Under the pieces are notes generated by a model. It was not told where the DNA came from and made no database searches. It saw nothing but the letters and a program-made list of their open reading frames with translations. A stretch of 64,000 nt of DNA. Source: Candidatus Rokuibacteriota bacterium (GTDB taxonomy: Bacteria; Methylomirabilota; Methylomirabilia; Rokubacteriales; CSP1-6). Within the stretch, counting starts at the first letter, position 1; the number at the start of each line of letters is the position of its first letter. A program made the position numbers and the translations under genes. This document shows, in pieces, positions 38,830 to 50,097 of the stretch. The stretch is taken from the NCBI GenBank assembly GCA_016200085.1, contig JACQFL010000014.1:1-64000 (forward strand), read 5' to 3'.

Positions 38830-39234
38830 ATGACGATGAGGGAGGCATGTGAGAAGTGCGGGGCGGCGCTGGGCCTCGAGGCCGAGGCCTACGTCTGCAG
38901 CCACGAGTGCACGTTCTGTCCGGCCTGCGCGGGCGCGCTGGCGAGCGTCTGCCCGAACTGCGGAGGCGAGCTCGTCCGCCGCCCGCGCCGCCGGCCCGCC
39001 GGGGCGGGCGCAGCATCGCGGCCAGTTCCCGGACGTGCTCGGGATGCGGTTCGTCCACGCGAGCCGCGACCGGGTCGTCGCCGAGATGGCGGTCCGCCCC
39101 GAGCTCAACACGGGCGGCGGGCGCCTGCACGGCGGCGCGATCATGGCGTTCGCCGACACCCTCGGCGCGTCACGGATCAGGCCGGGCGGCTGATCGCGCT
39201 GGTGACGCAGACCCAGATGGTGCTGACGGGTTGA
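38830..39234 (+). CDS. DUF1272 zinc protein fused to hotdog thioesterase debris
   Basis: The first 50 codons encode a complete DUF1272 domain, with paired cysteines CEKCG, CSHECTFCPAC and CPNCGG, a small metal-binding protein. The ATG follows GAGGAGG. After VRRPRR the frame runs without a stop into unrelated sequence. Another frame over 39016-39169 encodes a PaaI-type hotdog fragment (FPDVLGMRFVHASRDRVVAEM, GGGRLHGGAIMAFADTLGA), and the last codons (GRLIALVTQTQMVLTG) match the end of the same thioesterase family. The middle of the thioesterase is deleted, so a read-through fusion was probably created by that loss. Confidence 0.6.
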   Translation: MTMREACEKCGAALGLEAEAYVCSHECTFCPACAGALASVCPNCGGELVRRPRRRPAGAGAASRPVPGRARDAVRPREPRPGRRRDGGPPRAQHGRRAPARRRDHGVRRHPRRVTDQAGRLIALVTQTQMVLTG

Positions 39235-39364
39235 TCGAGGCGCGTGACGATGGCGAGCCCGCCGCCCTCGAGCCGGGCGGCCGGCTCTCGCCGGGTCCGA
39301 TAGGCCGAGGTCGAGATCCGGATACCACGCCCGTCCGGAGGCGACAAGCCGTAGAATGCTGGCG

Positions 39365-40279
39365 ATGGCCGAGCTGACGAACGAGTTCTCCTGGTCGCGC
39401 AGCCGGGACAGCACGTTCCAGGAGTGCCGCCGCCAGTACTACTATCGCTACTACGGCTCGTGGGGCGGCTGGAGCGCGGAGGCCGACCCCGCCGTGCGCC
39501 GGCTCTACATCCTCAAGCAGCTGTCCTCGCGCCAGCAGTGGGCCGGCCGCGTGGTGCACGACGCCATCGAGCTGGCGCTCCACGGGCTCCGCGACGGCCG
39601 GGCCATCCCGGTGGAGCCGTTCATCCGCGACGTCATCGAGGGCATGCGGGGCGACTGGCGGTCCTCGAAGGCCGGGCGCTACCGCGAGCTCCCCAAGACG
39701 GCGGCGCTCTTCGAGCACGAGTACAACGTCGACATCAAGAAGGAAGCCTGGCAGGCGATCAGCAACAACGTCGCCGCGTGTCTCAGGAACTTCTTCCGCC
39801 TGCCCTTGCTGGCGACCATCCGCCGTACGGCGCCCGAGCACTGGTCGATCGAGCACTGGTCCAAGATGTTCGATTTCGAGGGCACCCAGGTATGGATCGC
39901 GCCGGACTTCGGCTTCTGGACCGAGGACGGGCGGCTGGCGCTGGTGGACTGGAAGACCGGCGGCGGCGCGCCGGGCGGCGCCTCGTTCCAGCTCGGCTGC
40001 TACGCGCTCTACGCGGCCGACCTGCTCAAGGTCCCCCCGAAGCAGGTGGACCTGCTCGAGGTCAACCTGCGCGAGCCCGTCGTCACCGCGATCACCTGGG
40101 ACGACGACCGCCTCGAGGAGATCCGCGAGCAGCTGCGCCTGTCCATCCGCGCCATGAAGGCCTATCTCGCCGATCCCGAGGCGAACGTCGCGATGGAGAG
40201 CAACTTCGAGCTGACGGAAGACCTGCGCCTCTGCCGCTGGTGCAACTTCCGCGCGGTGTGCCGGCCCGAGCTGGCTTGA
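39365..40279 (+). CDS. RecB/Cas4-like PD-(D/E)XK nuclease with Fe-S cysteines
   Basis: 304 residues of the PDDEXK_1 group. D181 (APDFGFW), D195 and K197 (VDWKTGG) form the nuclease site, with a following QLGCYALYA helix. C21 (FQECRRQY) and C290, C293 and C299 (CRWCNFRAVC) match the four-cysteine iron-sulfur layout of AddB and Cas4. It stands alone: there is no helicase, cas gene or CRISPR array around it. It probably acts on DNA ends in repair. An ATG nine bases upstream is an alternative start. Confidence 0.85.
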   Translation: MAELTNEFSWSRSRDSTFQECRRQYYYRYYGSWGGWSAEADPAVRRLYILKQLSSRQQWAGRVVHDAIELALHGLRDGRAIPVEPFIRDVIEGMRGDWRSSKAGRYRELPKTAALFEHEYNVDIKKEAWQAISNNVAACLRNFFRLPLLATIRRTAPEHWSIEHWSKMFDFEGTQVWIAPDFGFWTEDGRLALVDWKTGGGAPGGASFQLGCYALYAADLLKVPPKQVDLLEVNLREPVVTAITWDDDRLEEIREQLRLSIRAMKAYLADPEANVAMESNFELTEDLRLCRWCNFRAVCRPELA

Positions 40280-40305
40280 CGCCCCCCGGGCGGGAGTGAT
40301 AGAAG
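40276..40305 (+). promoter_or_regulatory. Possible promoter of the ABC transporter operon
   Basis: TTGACG (40276-40281) followed after 18 bases by TAGAAG (40300-40305), four of six matches to the -10 consensus. It overlaps the end of the nuclease gene and lies about 90 bp before the solute-binding protein start, in a 114-bp gap that holds nothing else recognisable. Confidence 0.3.
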
Positions 40306-40393
40306 CGTCCAATCGTGCGTCCCTGGGAGGTGAGACGTTCTCCGGCGTTCCTGACGACCTTCTCCTGACCGCGACCACCGAAGGAGTCGCCCC

Positions 40394-41671
40394 ATGCAGA
40401 CACGCCGTCAGTTCTTCCGTGTCACCGCCGGCGCCGGCGCGGGTCTCGCGCTGGCCCAGGCCCCCGCGCTCGCCCAGAAGCGCGAGCTGACGTTCTTCTC
40501 GTGGAACCACTTCGTGCCCGCCTCCGACGACGAGCTGCGCAAGCAGGCCGAGGCCTTCGGCAAGGCGAACAACTGCACGGTCCGGGTGGACACCGTCGCC
40601 CATCTGCAGATGCCGGCCAAGATCGCCGCCGAGGCCCAGTCGCAGTCGGGTCACGACATGCTCCGCACGGCCAGCGCCGACACGTTCCTCTACGAGAACC
40701 TGCTCGTCACCTTGGACGACCTCGTGGACAAGCTCGGCAAGGCCGCCGGCGGCTGGTATCCGTTCGCGGCCGAGATGAACCAGACGAAGTCGGGCTGGAA
40801 GGGCGTGCCGTGGTTCTGGGTGTCGTTCCCCGGAACGTACAACATGGCGCACTACAAGAAGGCCGGCTTCGAGCCGCCCAAGACGTGGGACGAGCTGCTC
40901 AAGCAGGGCAAGGTGCTCAAGAAGCAGGGCAACCCCGTCGGCATCCCCATCAGCCACTGCTCGGACGCGCACTCGACGTACTGGTCGGTGGCGTGGTCGA
41001 TGGGCGCCAAGGTGCTCGAGCCGGACGGCAAGACGCCGGGGATCAAGTCCGAGAAGACCGAGCGGGTGATCGAGTGGTACAAGGAGCTCTACCGGGACGC
41101 CATGGAGCCCGAAGTGCTGTCGTGGGACGACGCCGGGAACAACCGCTTCATCCTCTCGGGCAAGGGCTCGTGGATCCACAACCCCATCAGCCCGTACAAC
41201 TCCGCGCTCGCCAACAAGCAGCCGATCGCCGACGACATCAACCACCACAACAGCCCGGGCGGCCCGGCGGGCCAGCACTCGGCGCCGCCGATCCTGGGCC
41301 TGGGCATCTGGAAGTTCTCGAAGAACGTCGAGCTGGCCAAGGAGTTCATCACGTACCTGTTCCGGAAGGAGAACTTCGACGCCTGGATCGTGGCGTCGAA
41401 CGCCTTCAACCACCCGCCGCTCAAGCACTTCGCGGATCATCCGATCTGGGCGCGCAATCCGAAGTTCGCGATGTTGCCCAAGGAGGCGGAGTTCGCGCAT
41501 CCGCGGGGCTGGCCGGCGCACCCGAACGACGCGGTACAGCGGATCGACGACAACTACATCATGGCCGACATGGTGGCGAAGGCCGTGAACGGCATGCCGG
41601 CCAAGCGCGCCATGGAGTGGGCCGAGGAGCAGGTGGCCCGGGCCGTCAAGGGTCAGCTGAAGGTCAGCTAG
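40394..41671 (+). CDS. ABC transporter solute-binding protein, Tat-exported
   Basis: 425 residues, bacterial extracellular solute-binding protein of the sugar (CUT1-like) class. A twin-arginine signal (TRRQFFRVTAGAGAG) ends near ALAQ. Later segments GVPWFWVSFPGTYNMAHYKKAG and PPKTWDELL are typical of the maltose/sugar group. The ligand is unknown. It is the first gene of a three-gene operon with two permeases. An AAGGAG site lies upstream of the ATG. Confidence 0.9.
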   Translation: MQTRRQFFRVTAGAGAGLALAQAPALAQKRELTFFSWNHFVPASDDELRKQAEAFGKANNCTVRVDTVAHLQMPAKIAAEAQSQSGHDMLRTASADTFLYENLLVTLDDLVDKLGKAAGGWYPFAAEMNQTKSGWKGVPWFWVSFPGTYNMAHYKKAGFEPPKTWDELLKQGKVLKKQGNPVGIPISHCSDAHSTYWSVAWSMGAKVLEPDGKTPGIKSEKTERVIEWYKELYRDAMEPEVLSWDDAGNNRFILSGKGSWIHNPISPYNSALANKQPIADDINHHNSPGGPAGQHSAPPILGLGIWKFSKNVELAKEFITYLFRKENFDAWIVASNAFNHPPLKHFADHPIWARNPKFAMLPKEAEFAHPRGWPAHPNDAVQRIDDNYIMADMVAKAVNGMPAKRAMEWAEEQVARAVKGQLKVS

Positions 41672-41672
41672 G

Positions 41673-42614
41673 ATGGCCGTCGGCCAGCGCGTGCTCGAGT
41701 CGGCCGGGTTCCGCCAGGAGCCCGGCCGCCTCACGCGCCTCCGGGCGTGGTGGGAGCAGGAGCACGTCTTCGGCTACGGCCTCATCACGCCCGCCCTGGT
41801 GCTCCTCGTCTGCCTCGTGGCCTATCCGTTCGGGATGGCCATCTACTTCAGCCTGTCGGACTACTGGGTGGGCTCGCCGGGCGCCTTCGTCGGGCTCAAC
41901 AACTACCGCGAGATCCTCTCGAACGACGTGTTCCGGCAGACCGTGCAGAACTCGTTCGTGTTCACCGCCATCGCGCTCGGGTTCAAGACGGTGCTCGGCA
42001 TCTGGCTCGCCCTGCTCCTCGCGCGCAACCTGCGCTTCAAGCGGCTGCTCCGGGGCGCGATCCTGCTGCCCTGGGTCATCCCCACCGCGCTCTCGGTCCT
42101 TGGCTGGTGGTGGATGTTCGACTCCCTCTACAGCGTGGTGAACTGGACGGCCATCCGGCTGCACCTGATCACTGCGCCCGGGCCGAACTGGCTCGGCCAG
42201 ACCGCCTACGCCATGACCGCCGTCATCGTCGTCAACGTCTGGCGCGGGCTGCCCTTCTTCGCCATCACCGTGCTCGCCGGGCTCGTCTCCATCCCGCGCG
42301 AGTTCTACGAGGCGGCCGAGGTCGACGGCGCGTCGTCGTGGCAGCGCTTCTGGACCGTGACCCTGCCCTTGCTCAAGCCCGTGCTGGCGGTCGTCATCCT
42401 GTTCTCGACGATCTTCACGTTCGGCGACTTCAACATCGTCTACGTGCTCACGCGCGGGGGGCCGGTCAACACCACCCACCTCTTCGCCACCTATGCCTAC
42501 CAGATCGGCCTGCAGGGCGGCAACCTGGGGCAGGGAGCGGCGATCTCGCTCTTCCTCTTCCCCATGCTGTTCGCGGTGGTGTTCCTCCAGCTGCGGTACA
42601 TCCGCAAGGAGTAG
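41673..42614 (+). CDS. ABC transporter permease (MalF/UgpA type)
   Basis: 313 residues with six predicted helices. The EAA loop that contacts the ATPase is present (EAAEVDGASSWQRFWTVTLPLL). N-terminal residues GLITPALVLLVCLVAYPFGMAIYFSLSD follow the CUT1 permease pattern. It starts one base after the binding-protein stop. Confidence 0.92.
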   Translation: MAVGQRVLESAGFRQEPGRLTRLRAWWEQEHVFGYGLITPALVLLVCLVAYPFGMAIYFSLSDYWVGSPGAFVGLNNYREILSNDVFRQTVQNSFVFTAIALGFKTVLGIWLALLLARNLRFKRLLRGAILLPWVIPTALSVLGWWWMFDSLYSVVNWTAIRLHLITAPGPNWLGQTAYAMTAVIVVNVWRGLPFFAITVLAGLVSIPREFYEAAEVDGASSWQRFWTVTLPLLKPVLAVVILFSTIFTFGDFNIVYVLTRGGPVNTTHLFATYAYQIGLQGGNLGQGAAISLFLFPMLFAVVFLQLRYIRKE

Positions 42615-42616
42615 CG

Positions 42617-43474
42617 GTGGCGACGGCGGCGAGCGCGCGGGCGAAGCGGTGGGCGGCGGCGCGGAGCTACGGCAACCTCGCGCCCTTCCTGTTCTTCGCG
42701 CTGTTCCCCTTCTATTTCATGCTCGTGACGTCGTTCAAGTCGAACGCCGAGCTCTACAACCTCAAGTCGGTCCCGTTCTGGATCCAGACGGGCGCCATCA
42801 CCGACCATTACGGTTACCTGTTCCAGCGCACCGAGTTCTTCACCTGGATCAAGAACAGCGTGATCATCAGCGTGGTGGCGACCTCCGCCTCGCTCGTCAT
42901 CGCCATCCTCGCCGGCTACAGCCTGGCCCGGCTGCGTTACCGCGGGGTGGCCTCCTTCGGCACCGCGGTCTTCATCACGTACCTCGTACCCCCGACGCTC
43001 CTGTTCCTGCCGCTCTCCCAGGTGGTCGTGCGGCTCGGGCTCTCCGACTCCATCTGGGCGCTCATCGTGACGTACCCGACGTTCCTGGTGCCGTTCTCGA
43101 CCTGGCTGCTCATGGGCTACTTCCGGACGGTGCCGCGCGAGGTCGAGGAGTGCGCGCTCGTGGACGGCGCCAGCCGGATGCAGACCCTGGTCAAGATCGT
43201 CCTGCCCATGGCGGTGCCCGGGATCGTGTGCGCCGCGCTGTTCGGCTTCACGCTCTGCTGGAACGAGTTCATCTACGCGCTCACCTTCGTGTCGCAGAGC
43301 AGCCAGAAGACGGCGGTGGTGGGCGTGACCGCGGACCTCATCCGGGGCGACATCTATTACTGGGGGTCGCTGATGGCGGGGGCCATCCTCGCCAGCGTGC
43401 CGACCGTCATCGTCTACGTGTTCTTCCTTGACTACTACGTGTCCGGCCTCACCGCCGGCGCCGTCAAGGGCTGA
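42617..43474 (+). CDS. ABC transporter permease (MalG/UgpE type)
   Basis: 285 residues with six helices and the second EAA loop (ECALVDGASRMQTLVKIVLPMA). A YLVPPTLLFLPL segment is typical of MalG-like proteins. The GTG start lies two bases after the first permease stop. The ATP-hydrolysing subunit is not encoded here; a shared MsmK-type ATPase from elsewhere in the genome is the usual explanation. Confidence 0.92.
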   Translation: MATAASARAKRWAAARSYGNLAPFLFFALFPFYFMLVTSFKSNAELYNLKSVPFWIQTGAITDHYGYLFQRTEFFTWIKNSVIISVVATSASLVIAILAGYSLARLRYRGVASFGTAVFITYLVPPTLLFLPLSQVVVRLGLSDSIWALIVTYPTFLVPFSTWLLMGYFRTVPREVEECALVDGASRMQTLVKIVLPMAVPGIVCAALFGFTLCWNEFIYALTFVSQSSQKTAVVGVTADLIRGDIYYWGSLMAGAILASVPTVIVYVFFLDYYVSGLTAGAVKG

Positions 43475-43487
43475 CCCGACAATCTCC

Positions 43488-43551
43488 CTGGGGGCCCCGA
43501 CATGGCCCCCAGACCCCCAACGCTCGGAGCGCCCCGGGGAACCCGGGGCGC
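43488..43551 (+). terminator. Two tandem GC hairpins after the ABC operon
   Basis: The first hairpin pairs CTGGGGGCC (43488-43496) with GGCCCCCAG (43504-43512). The second pairs GCGCCCCGGG (43529-43538) with CCCGGGGCGC (43542-43551). Both stems are perfect, without T tracts. Together they probably end the ABC operon and isolate it from the DUF1330 gene. Confidence 0.5.
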
Positions 43552-43608
43552 CCCTCGAAGAACCCTGATGCTCGGTTCGGGTATCCTCGTCTGACTGGAG
43601 GGAGCGCC

Positions 43609-43896
43609 ATGCCTGCCTATCTCATCGCCGAGGTCGAGGTGAAGGACGCCGCCACCTTCGAGGAGTACCGCAAGCAGGTGCCCGCGACGATCGAGAAGTA
43701 CGGCGGGCGCTACCGCGTGCGCGGCGGCCAGGCGGTGCCGCTGGAGGGCGGCTGGGACCCCAAGCGCTTGATCGTCCTCGAGTTCCCGAGCCTCGAGCAG
43801 GCGCGGCGCTGGTACGACAGCGAGGAGTACCGCGGGCCCAGGGCGCTCAGGATGAAGAGCGCGGCGACCCGCCTCCTGCTCGTCGAGGGTGTGTGA
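43609..43896 (+). CDS. DUF1330 family protein
   Basis: 95 residues matching DUF1330, a dimeric alpha-beta ferredoxin-like fold (YLIAEVEVKDAATFEEYRKQV, RYRVRGGQ, WDPKRLIVLEFPSLEQARRWY). The family has no settled function. An ACTGGAGGGAG ribosome site lies upstream. It is followed after one base by the enoyl-CoA hydratase gene and may belong to the same operon. Confidence 0.9.
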   Translation: MPAYLIAEVEVKDAATFEEYRKQVPATIEKYGGRYRVRGGQAVPLEGGWDPKRLIVLEFPSLEQARRWYDSEEYRGPRALRMKSAATRLLLVEGV

Positions 43897-43897
43897 G

Positions 43898-44691
43898 ATG
43901 AGCGACGTCATCGGCATCCACGACAAGGACCGGGTGCGGACGATCGTGCTCAACCGGCCGGGAAAGAAGAACGCGCTGTCGCACGAGCTGGCGTGGGGCG
44001 TGGTCACGGCCGTCGAGCAGGCCGCCCGCGCGGACGGCATCTGGGTGATCGCGATCACCGGCACCGGCGACGCCTTCTGCGCCGGCCTCGACCTCGGCGG
44101 GCCGGGGGAGGACGCCTCGCCGCTGTCCGCCCAGGATCGCCAGCTCGACGACGTCTCCTGGGTCGGCCGCTTCGCGCTCGTCTTGCGCGAGGTGTGCGAC
44201 AAGCCGGTGGTCGCCGGCCTCAACGGGGTGGCGGCGGGCGCCGGGCTCTCGCTGGCCATGGCCGCCGATATGCGCCTGATGGCGCGCAGCGCCCGGCTGG
44301 TGGCGGGTTATCCGCGCATCGGCGCCTCGCCGGACGGCGGGCTGACCTGGACCCTGCCGCAGGCGATCGGCTACGAGCAGGCCATGCGGTTCCTGCTCGA
44401 GAACCGCACGGTCGAGGCCGAGGAGGCGCTGCGCCTGGGCTTCGTGGGCGAGGTGGTGGCCGACGAGCGGTTCGCGGAGCGCCTGGCCGAGTACTGCGCC
44501 TTCCTGGCCGACCGCTCGCCGATCGCCGCACGCCTGACCAAGCGCGGGGTCGGGCGGGCGGTGGCGATCGATCTCGAGGCCCAGGTCCGCTACGAGCTCG
44601 CGAACATCCGCAGCGCGTTCGCGAGCGAGGACGCCGGCGAAGCGCGCCGCGCGTTCTTCGAGAAGCGGGCGCCCGTCTTCACGGGGCGCTG

Positions 44692-44692
<1 letters not shown>
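43898..44692 (+). CDS. Enoyl-CoA hydratase/isomerase family protein
   Basis: 264 residues of the crotonase fold. The oxyanion-hole segments are visible: [15 protein letters not shown] and [20 protein letters not shown]. The position of the first catalytic glutamate near [10 protein letters not shown] holds Asp/Gly instead of the classical Glu, so the reaction may not be plain hydration. The stop overlaps the ATG of the acetoacetyl-CoA synthetase gene, so the two work together in acyl-CoA metabolism. Confidence 0.88.
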
Positions 44693-46668
<1,976 letters not shown>

Positions 46669-46822
46669 GCCGGGCGGTGAAAACGCTCGCCGTCGACCCG
46701 CGCTCACCTCGCACGGCCACGCCGCGTTCGGGGCGTACGCCTCGGTCGTCGCTCTTCGCCGCCTTGCCTCTGGCCGTTTTTCCGCGTCCTGTCGAGGCGC
46801 GGGTCCCTGCTAGGATGACGTG

Positions 46823-49738
46823 ATGGCGCGCCGCGGTCGTCTCTTCGCCAAGTACGCGCTGGTCTTCGCCAGCCTGGTCGGTATCGCCCTGCTCGCCAAC
46901 GGCCTCGTCGAGCTGTACTTCTCCTACCAGGAGCACAAGGCCGCCCTCGTCGCCGTCCAGCGCGAGAAGGCCGCCGGCGCCGCGGCGCGGATCGAGGTCT
47001 ACGTCAAGGAGATCGAGCGTCAGATCGGCTGGGCCACCCAGCCCCAGCTGGTGGCGCCGTCGGCCGCGCTGGAGCAGCGGCGATTCGACTACCTGCGGCT
47101 GCAGAAGCAGGTGCCCGCCATCACCGAGCTGATCCACATCGATCCCGAGGGCCGCGAGCAGGTGCGCGTCTCGCGGCTGGCCATGGACGTCATGGGCAGC
47201 GGCCTCGACCTCTCCCAGGAGCCGAAGTTCCTCGAGGCGAGGCGCGGCCGGGCCTACTTCGGTCCTGTGTACTTCCGGAAGGAGTCCGAGCCGTACATGG
47301 TGATCGCGCTGCCCGAGAGCGGCGGCTCGGGGGTGACGGCCGTCGAGGTGAACCTCAAGTTCATCTGGGACGTGGTCTCGCAGATCCGCATCGGCAAGGC
47401 CGGCCGCGCCTACGTGGTCGACCGCCAGGGTACCCTCATCGCGCATCCCGACATCAGCCTGGTGCTCCAGAAGACGTCGATGGCCTCGCTGCCGCAGGTG
47501 AAGACGGCCGTCGCGCCGGCCGCCCCCGGCGCCGCGCCCGAGTCCGTGACGATCGCCAGGGACCTCCACGGCAAGACCGTCCTCACCGCGTACGCGGCCA
47601 TCGCGCCGCTCGGCTGGACGGTGTTCACCGAGCAGCCGCTGGAGGAGGCCTTCGCCCCGCTCGTCGCCTCCGCCTGGCGGACCGGGCTCCTGATCCTGCT
47701 CGGCGTGGTGCTCTCGATGGTGGCGAGCCTGGTGCTCGCGCGCCGGATGGTCCGGCCCATCCGGGCGCTGCAGGAGGGGGCCGCGCGCATCGGCAGCGGC
47801 GACCTCGGCCACCGTCTGGAGCTGCGCACCGGCGACGAGCTCGAGACGCTCGCCGACCAGTTCAACGCGATGACGTTGCAGCTCCAGGAGTCGTACGCGA
47901 CGCTGGAGCAGAAGGTCGAGGAGCGCACCCGCGAGCTGACCGAGACGCTGGAGCAACAGACGGCGACCAGCGAGATCCTCAGCGTCATCAGCGGCGCGCA
48001 GCGGGACGCGCAGCCCGTGTTCGACACGATCGTGCAGAGCGCGGCCCGGCTCTGCCACGCGGCCAACGCCGCGGTGTTCCGCGTCGAAGGCGGGATGGTG
48101 TATCACCCGGCAAACTACGGCAGCTCTCCCGAAGCGCGCGCCGGCGTGCGCGCGCGGTATCCCCGACCCGTTGAGATGGACACGATATCGGGAATGACGA
48201 TCCTGACGCGGTCGGTCGTCCACATCCCGGACATCGACGAGCCCTCGGTGGCCGAGTTCGTGAGGCAGGTCGGCCACCTCCTCGGGTTCCGGAGCGTGGT
48301 CGGGGTGCCGATGCTGCGCGAGGGCGAGGCCGTCGGCGCCATCCTGGTGGCGCGGCGGGAGGCGGGCCGGTTCTCGGACACGGAACTGGAGCTCCTGAAG
48401 ACCTTCACCGACCAGGCCGTGATCGCCATCGAGAACGTGCGCCTCTTCAACGAGCTGGAGGCGCGCACGGCGGAGCTCGGGCGTTCCGTCGGCGAGCTGC
48501 AGGCTCTCGGCGAGGTCGGGCAGGCCGTGAGCTCGACCCTCGACCTCGACACCGTCCTCGACACCATCGTGGCGCGCGCCGGCCAGCTGGCCGCGTGCGA
48601 CGGGTGCACGATCTACGAGTACGACGAGGAGGCCGAGGTCTTCCGGGTGCGGGCGCGGAACTGGGAAGGCGTCGCCGACACGGCGCTGGACGAGGCCTCC
48701 CGCGTGCTGCCGATGCACATCGGCGAGGGGGCGGTGGGACGCGCGGCGCTGACGCGCGAGCCGGTGCAGATCGCCGACATCACGCCGCCGGGGGCGTACG
48801 AGAGCCCGCTGCGCGACGCGCTCCTGCGCCAGGGCTTCCACGCCCTCCTCGCGGTGCCGCTGGTGCGCGAGGAGCACGTCATCGGCGGCCTCGTCGTGCT
48901 CCGAAAGCGCCCGGGCGAGTTCCCCGCGGAGACGGTCGACCTCCTCAGGACCTTCGCCACCCAGTCCGCGCTGGCCATCCAGAACGCGCGCCTGTTCCGC
49001 GAGATCGAGGACAAGGGCCGGCAGCTCGAGATCGCCGACCAGCACAAGTCGGAGTTCCTCGCCAACATGTCGCACGAGCTGCGCACCCCCCTCAACGCGG
49101 TCATCGGCTTCTCGGAGGTCCTGCTCGACCGGATGTTCGGCGACGTCAACGCCAAGCAGGAGGAGTATCTCGGGGACATCCTCGACTCCGGCAAGCACCT
49201 GCTCTCGCTGATCAACGACATCCTCGACCTGTCCAAGATCGAGGCCGGCCGCATGGATCTGGAGCTGACGCGCTTCGACCTTCCCGCGGCCCTCGACAAC
49301 GCGCTCACGCTGGTGCGCGAGCGGGCCACCCGCCACGGCATCGCCCTCAAGCGCGACGTCGACGCGCGGGTGGGCGAGGTGGTGGGCGACGAGCGCAAGC
49401 TCAAGCAGGTGGTGCTGAACCTCCTGTCCAACGCCGTCAAGTTCACGCCCGAGGGGGGCCAGGTGCGCGTGAGCGCGCGGCCCGTCGACGGCGCCGTCGA
49501 GGTCGCGGTGGCGGACACGGGCATCGGCATCGCCGTCGAGGACCACGAGGCGATCTTCGAGGAGTTCCGCCAGGTGGGCAGCGATTACGCGCGCAAGCGC
49601 GAGGGCACGGGGCTCGGGCTCACCCTGGCCCGCAAGATCGTGGAGCTGCACGGCGGGCGCATCGGGGTGGAGAGCGAGCTGGGCAAGGGATCGACGTTCA
49701 CCTTCACGCTGCCGGTGAGGCCATGGCCAACGAGCTGA
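46823..49738 (+). CDS. Sensor histidine kinase with dCache, HAMP and two GAF domains
   Basis: About 971 residues: a first transmembrane helix (about 10-30), an extracytoplasmic dCache sensor (about 35-270), a second helix (about 287-308), HAMP, a coiled coil, two GAF domains (about 385-540 and 570-720), a HisKA domain with H751 ([10 protein letters not shown]) and a HATPase domain ([25 protein letters not shown]). A TAGGAT box lies 6 bp upstream. The gene overlaps the response regulator gene by 16 bases, so they form a two-component pair. The ligand is unknown. Confidence 0.92.
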   Translation: MARRGRLFAKYALVFASLVGIALLANGLVELYFSYQEHKAALVAVQREKAAGAAARIEVYVKEIERQIGWATQPQLVAPSAALEQRRFDYLRLQKQVPAITELIHIDPEGREQVRVSRLAMDVMGSGLDLSQEPKFLEARRGRAYFGPVYFRKESEPYMVIALPESGGSGVTAVEVNLKFIWDVVSQIRIGKAGRAYVVDRQGTLIAHPDISLVLQKTSMASLPQVKTAVAPAAPGAAPESVTIARDLHGKTVLTAYAAIAPLGWTVFTEQPLEEAFAPLVASAWRTGLLILLGVVLSMVASLVLARRMVRPIRALQEGAARIGSGDLGHRLELRTGDELETLADQFNAMTLQLQESYATLEQKVEERTRELTETLEQQTATSEILSVISGAQRDAQPVFDTIVQSAARLCHAANAAVFRVEGGMVYHPANYGSSPEARAGVRARYPRPVEMDTISGMTILTRSVVHIPDIDEPSVAEFVRQVGHLLGFRSVVGVPMLREGEAVGAILVARREAGRFSDTELELLKTFTDQAVIAIENVRLFNELEARTAELGRSVGELQALGEVGQAVSSTLDLDTVLDTIVARAGQLAACDGCTIYEYDEEAEVFRVRARNWEGVADTALDEASRVLPMHIGEGAVGRAALTREPVQIADITPPGAYESPLRDALLRQGFHALLAVPLVREEHVIGGLVVLRKRPGEFPAETVDLLRTFATQSALAIQNARLFREIEDKGRQLEIADQHKSEFLANMSHELRTPLNAVIGFSEVLLDRMFGDVNAKQEEYLGDILDSGKHLLSLINDILDLSKIEAGRMDLELTRFDLPAALDNALTLVRERATRHGIALKRDVDARVGEVVGDERKLKQVVLNLLSNAVKFTPEGGQVRVSARPVDGAVEVAVADTGIGIAVEDHEAIFEEFRQVGSDYARKREGTGLGLTLARKIVELHGGRIGVESELGKGSTFTFTLPVRPWPTS

Positions 49739-50097
49739 TCCTGATCGTCGAGGACAACGAGAAGAACCGCAAGCTCGCGCGCGACGTGCTCGCCTTCAAC
49801 GGCTACCGCCTGCTGGAGGCGGAGACGGGCGAGGACGCCGTGCGGCTGGCGCGCGAGCAGCATCCGGACCTCGTCCTCATGGACATCCAGCTGCCTGGCA
49901 TCGACGGCATCACCGCGCTCCGTCAGCTCCGCGAGGACCCGGCGACGCGCGCGATCCCGGTGATAGCGGTGACCGCCTCCGCGATGGCGCAGGACCGGCA
50001 GAAGATCATGGCGGCGGGCTTCGACGGCTACCAGTCGAAGCCGCTGGCGATCAAGGAGTTCGTGGCCGCCGTGCGGGCGCTCCTGGACCGCCGATGA
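49723..50097 (+). CDS. Single-domain response regulator
   Basis: 124 residues, a stand-alone CheY/DivK-like receiver. The acidic pair is in IVEDNEKN, the phospho-acceptor is D54 (VLMDIQLPG) and the conserved lysine is in YQSKPL. No output domain is present, so it probably relays the signal by protein contact. It starts inside the kinase gene and overlaps the cyclase gene by four bases. Confidence 0.93.
   Translation: MANELILIVEDNEKNRKLARDVLAFNGYRLLEAETGEDAVRLAREQHPDLVLMDIQLPGIDGITALRQLREDPATRAIPVIAVTASAMAQDRQKIMAAGFDGYQSKPLAIKEFVAAVRALLDRR

Noticed and set aside
40394..43474. Complete ABC importer
   Set aside because: Only binding protein and two permeases are encoded; no ATPase gene lies on either side.
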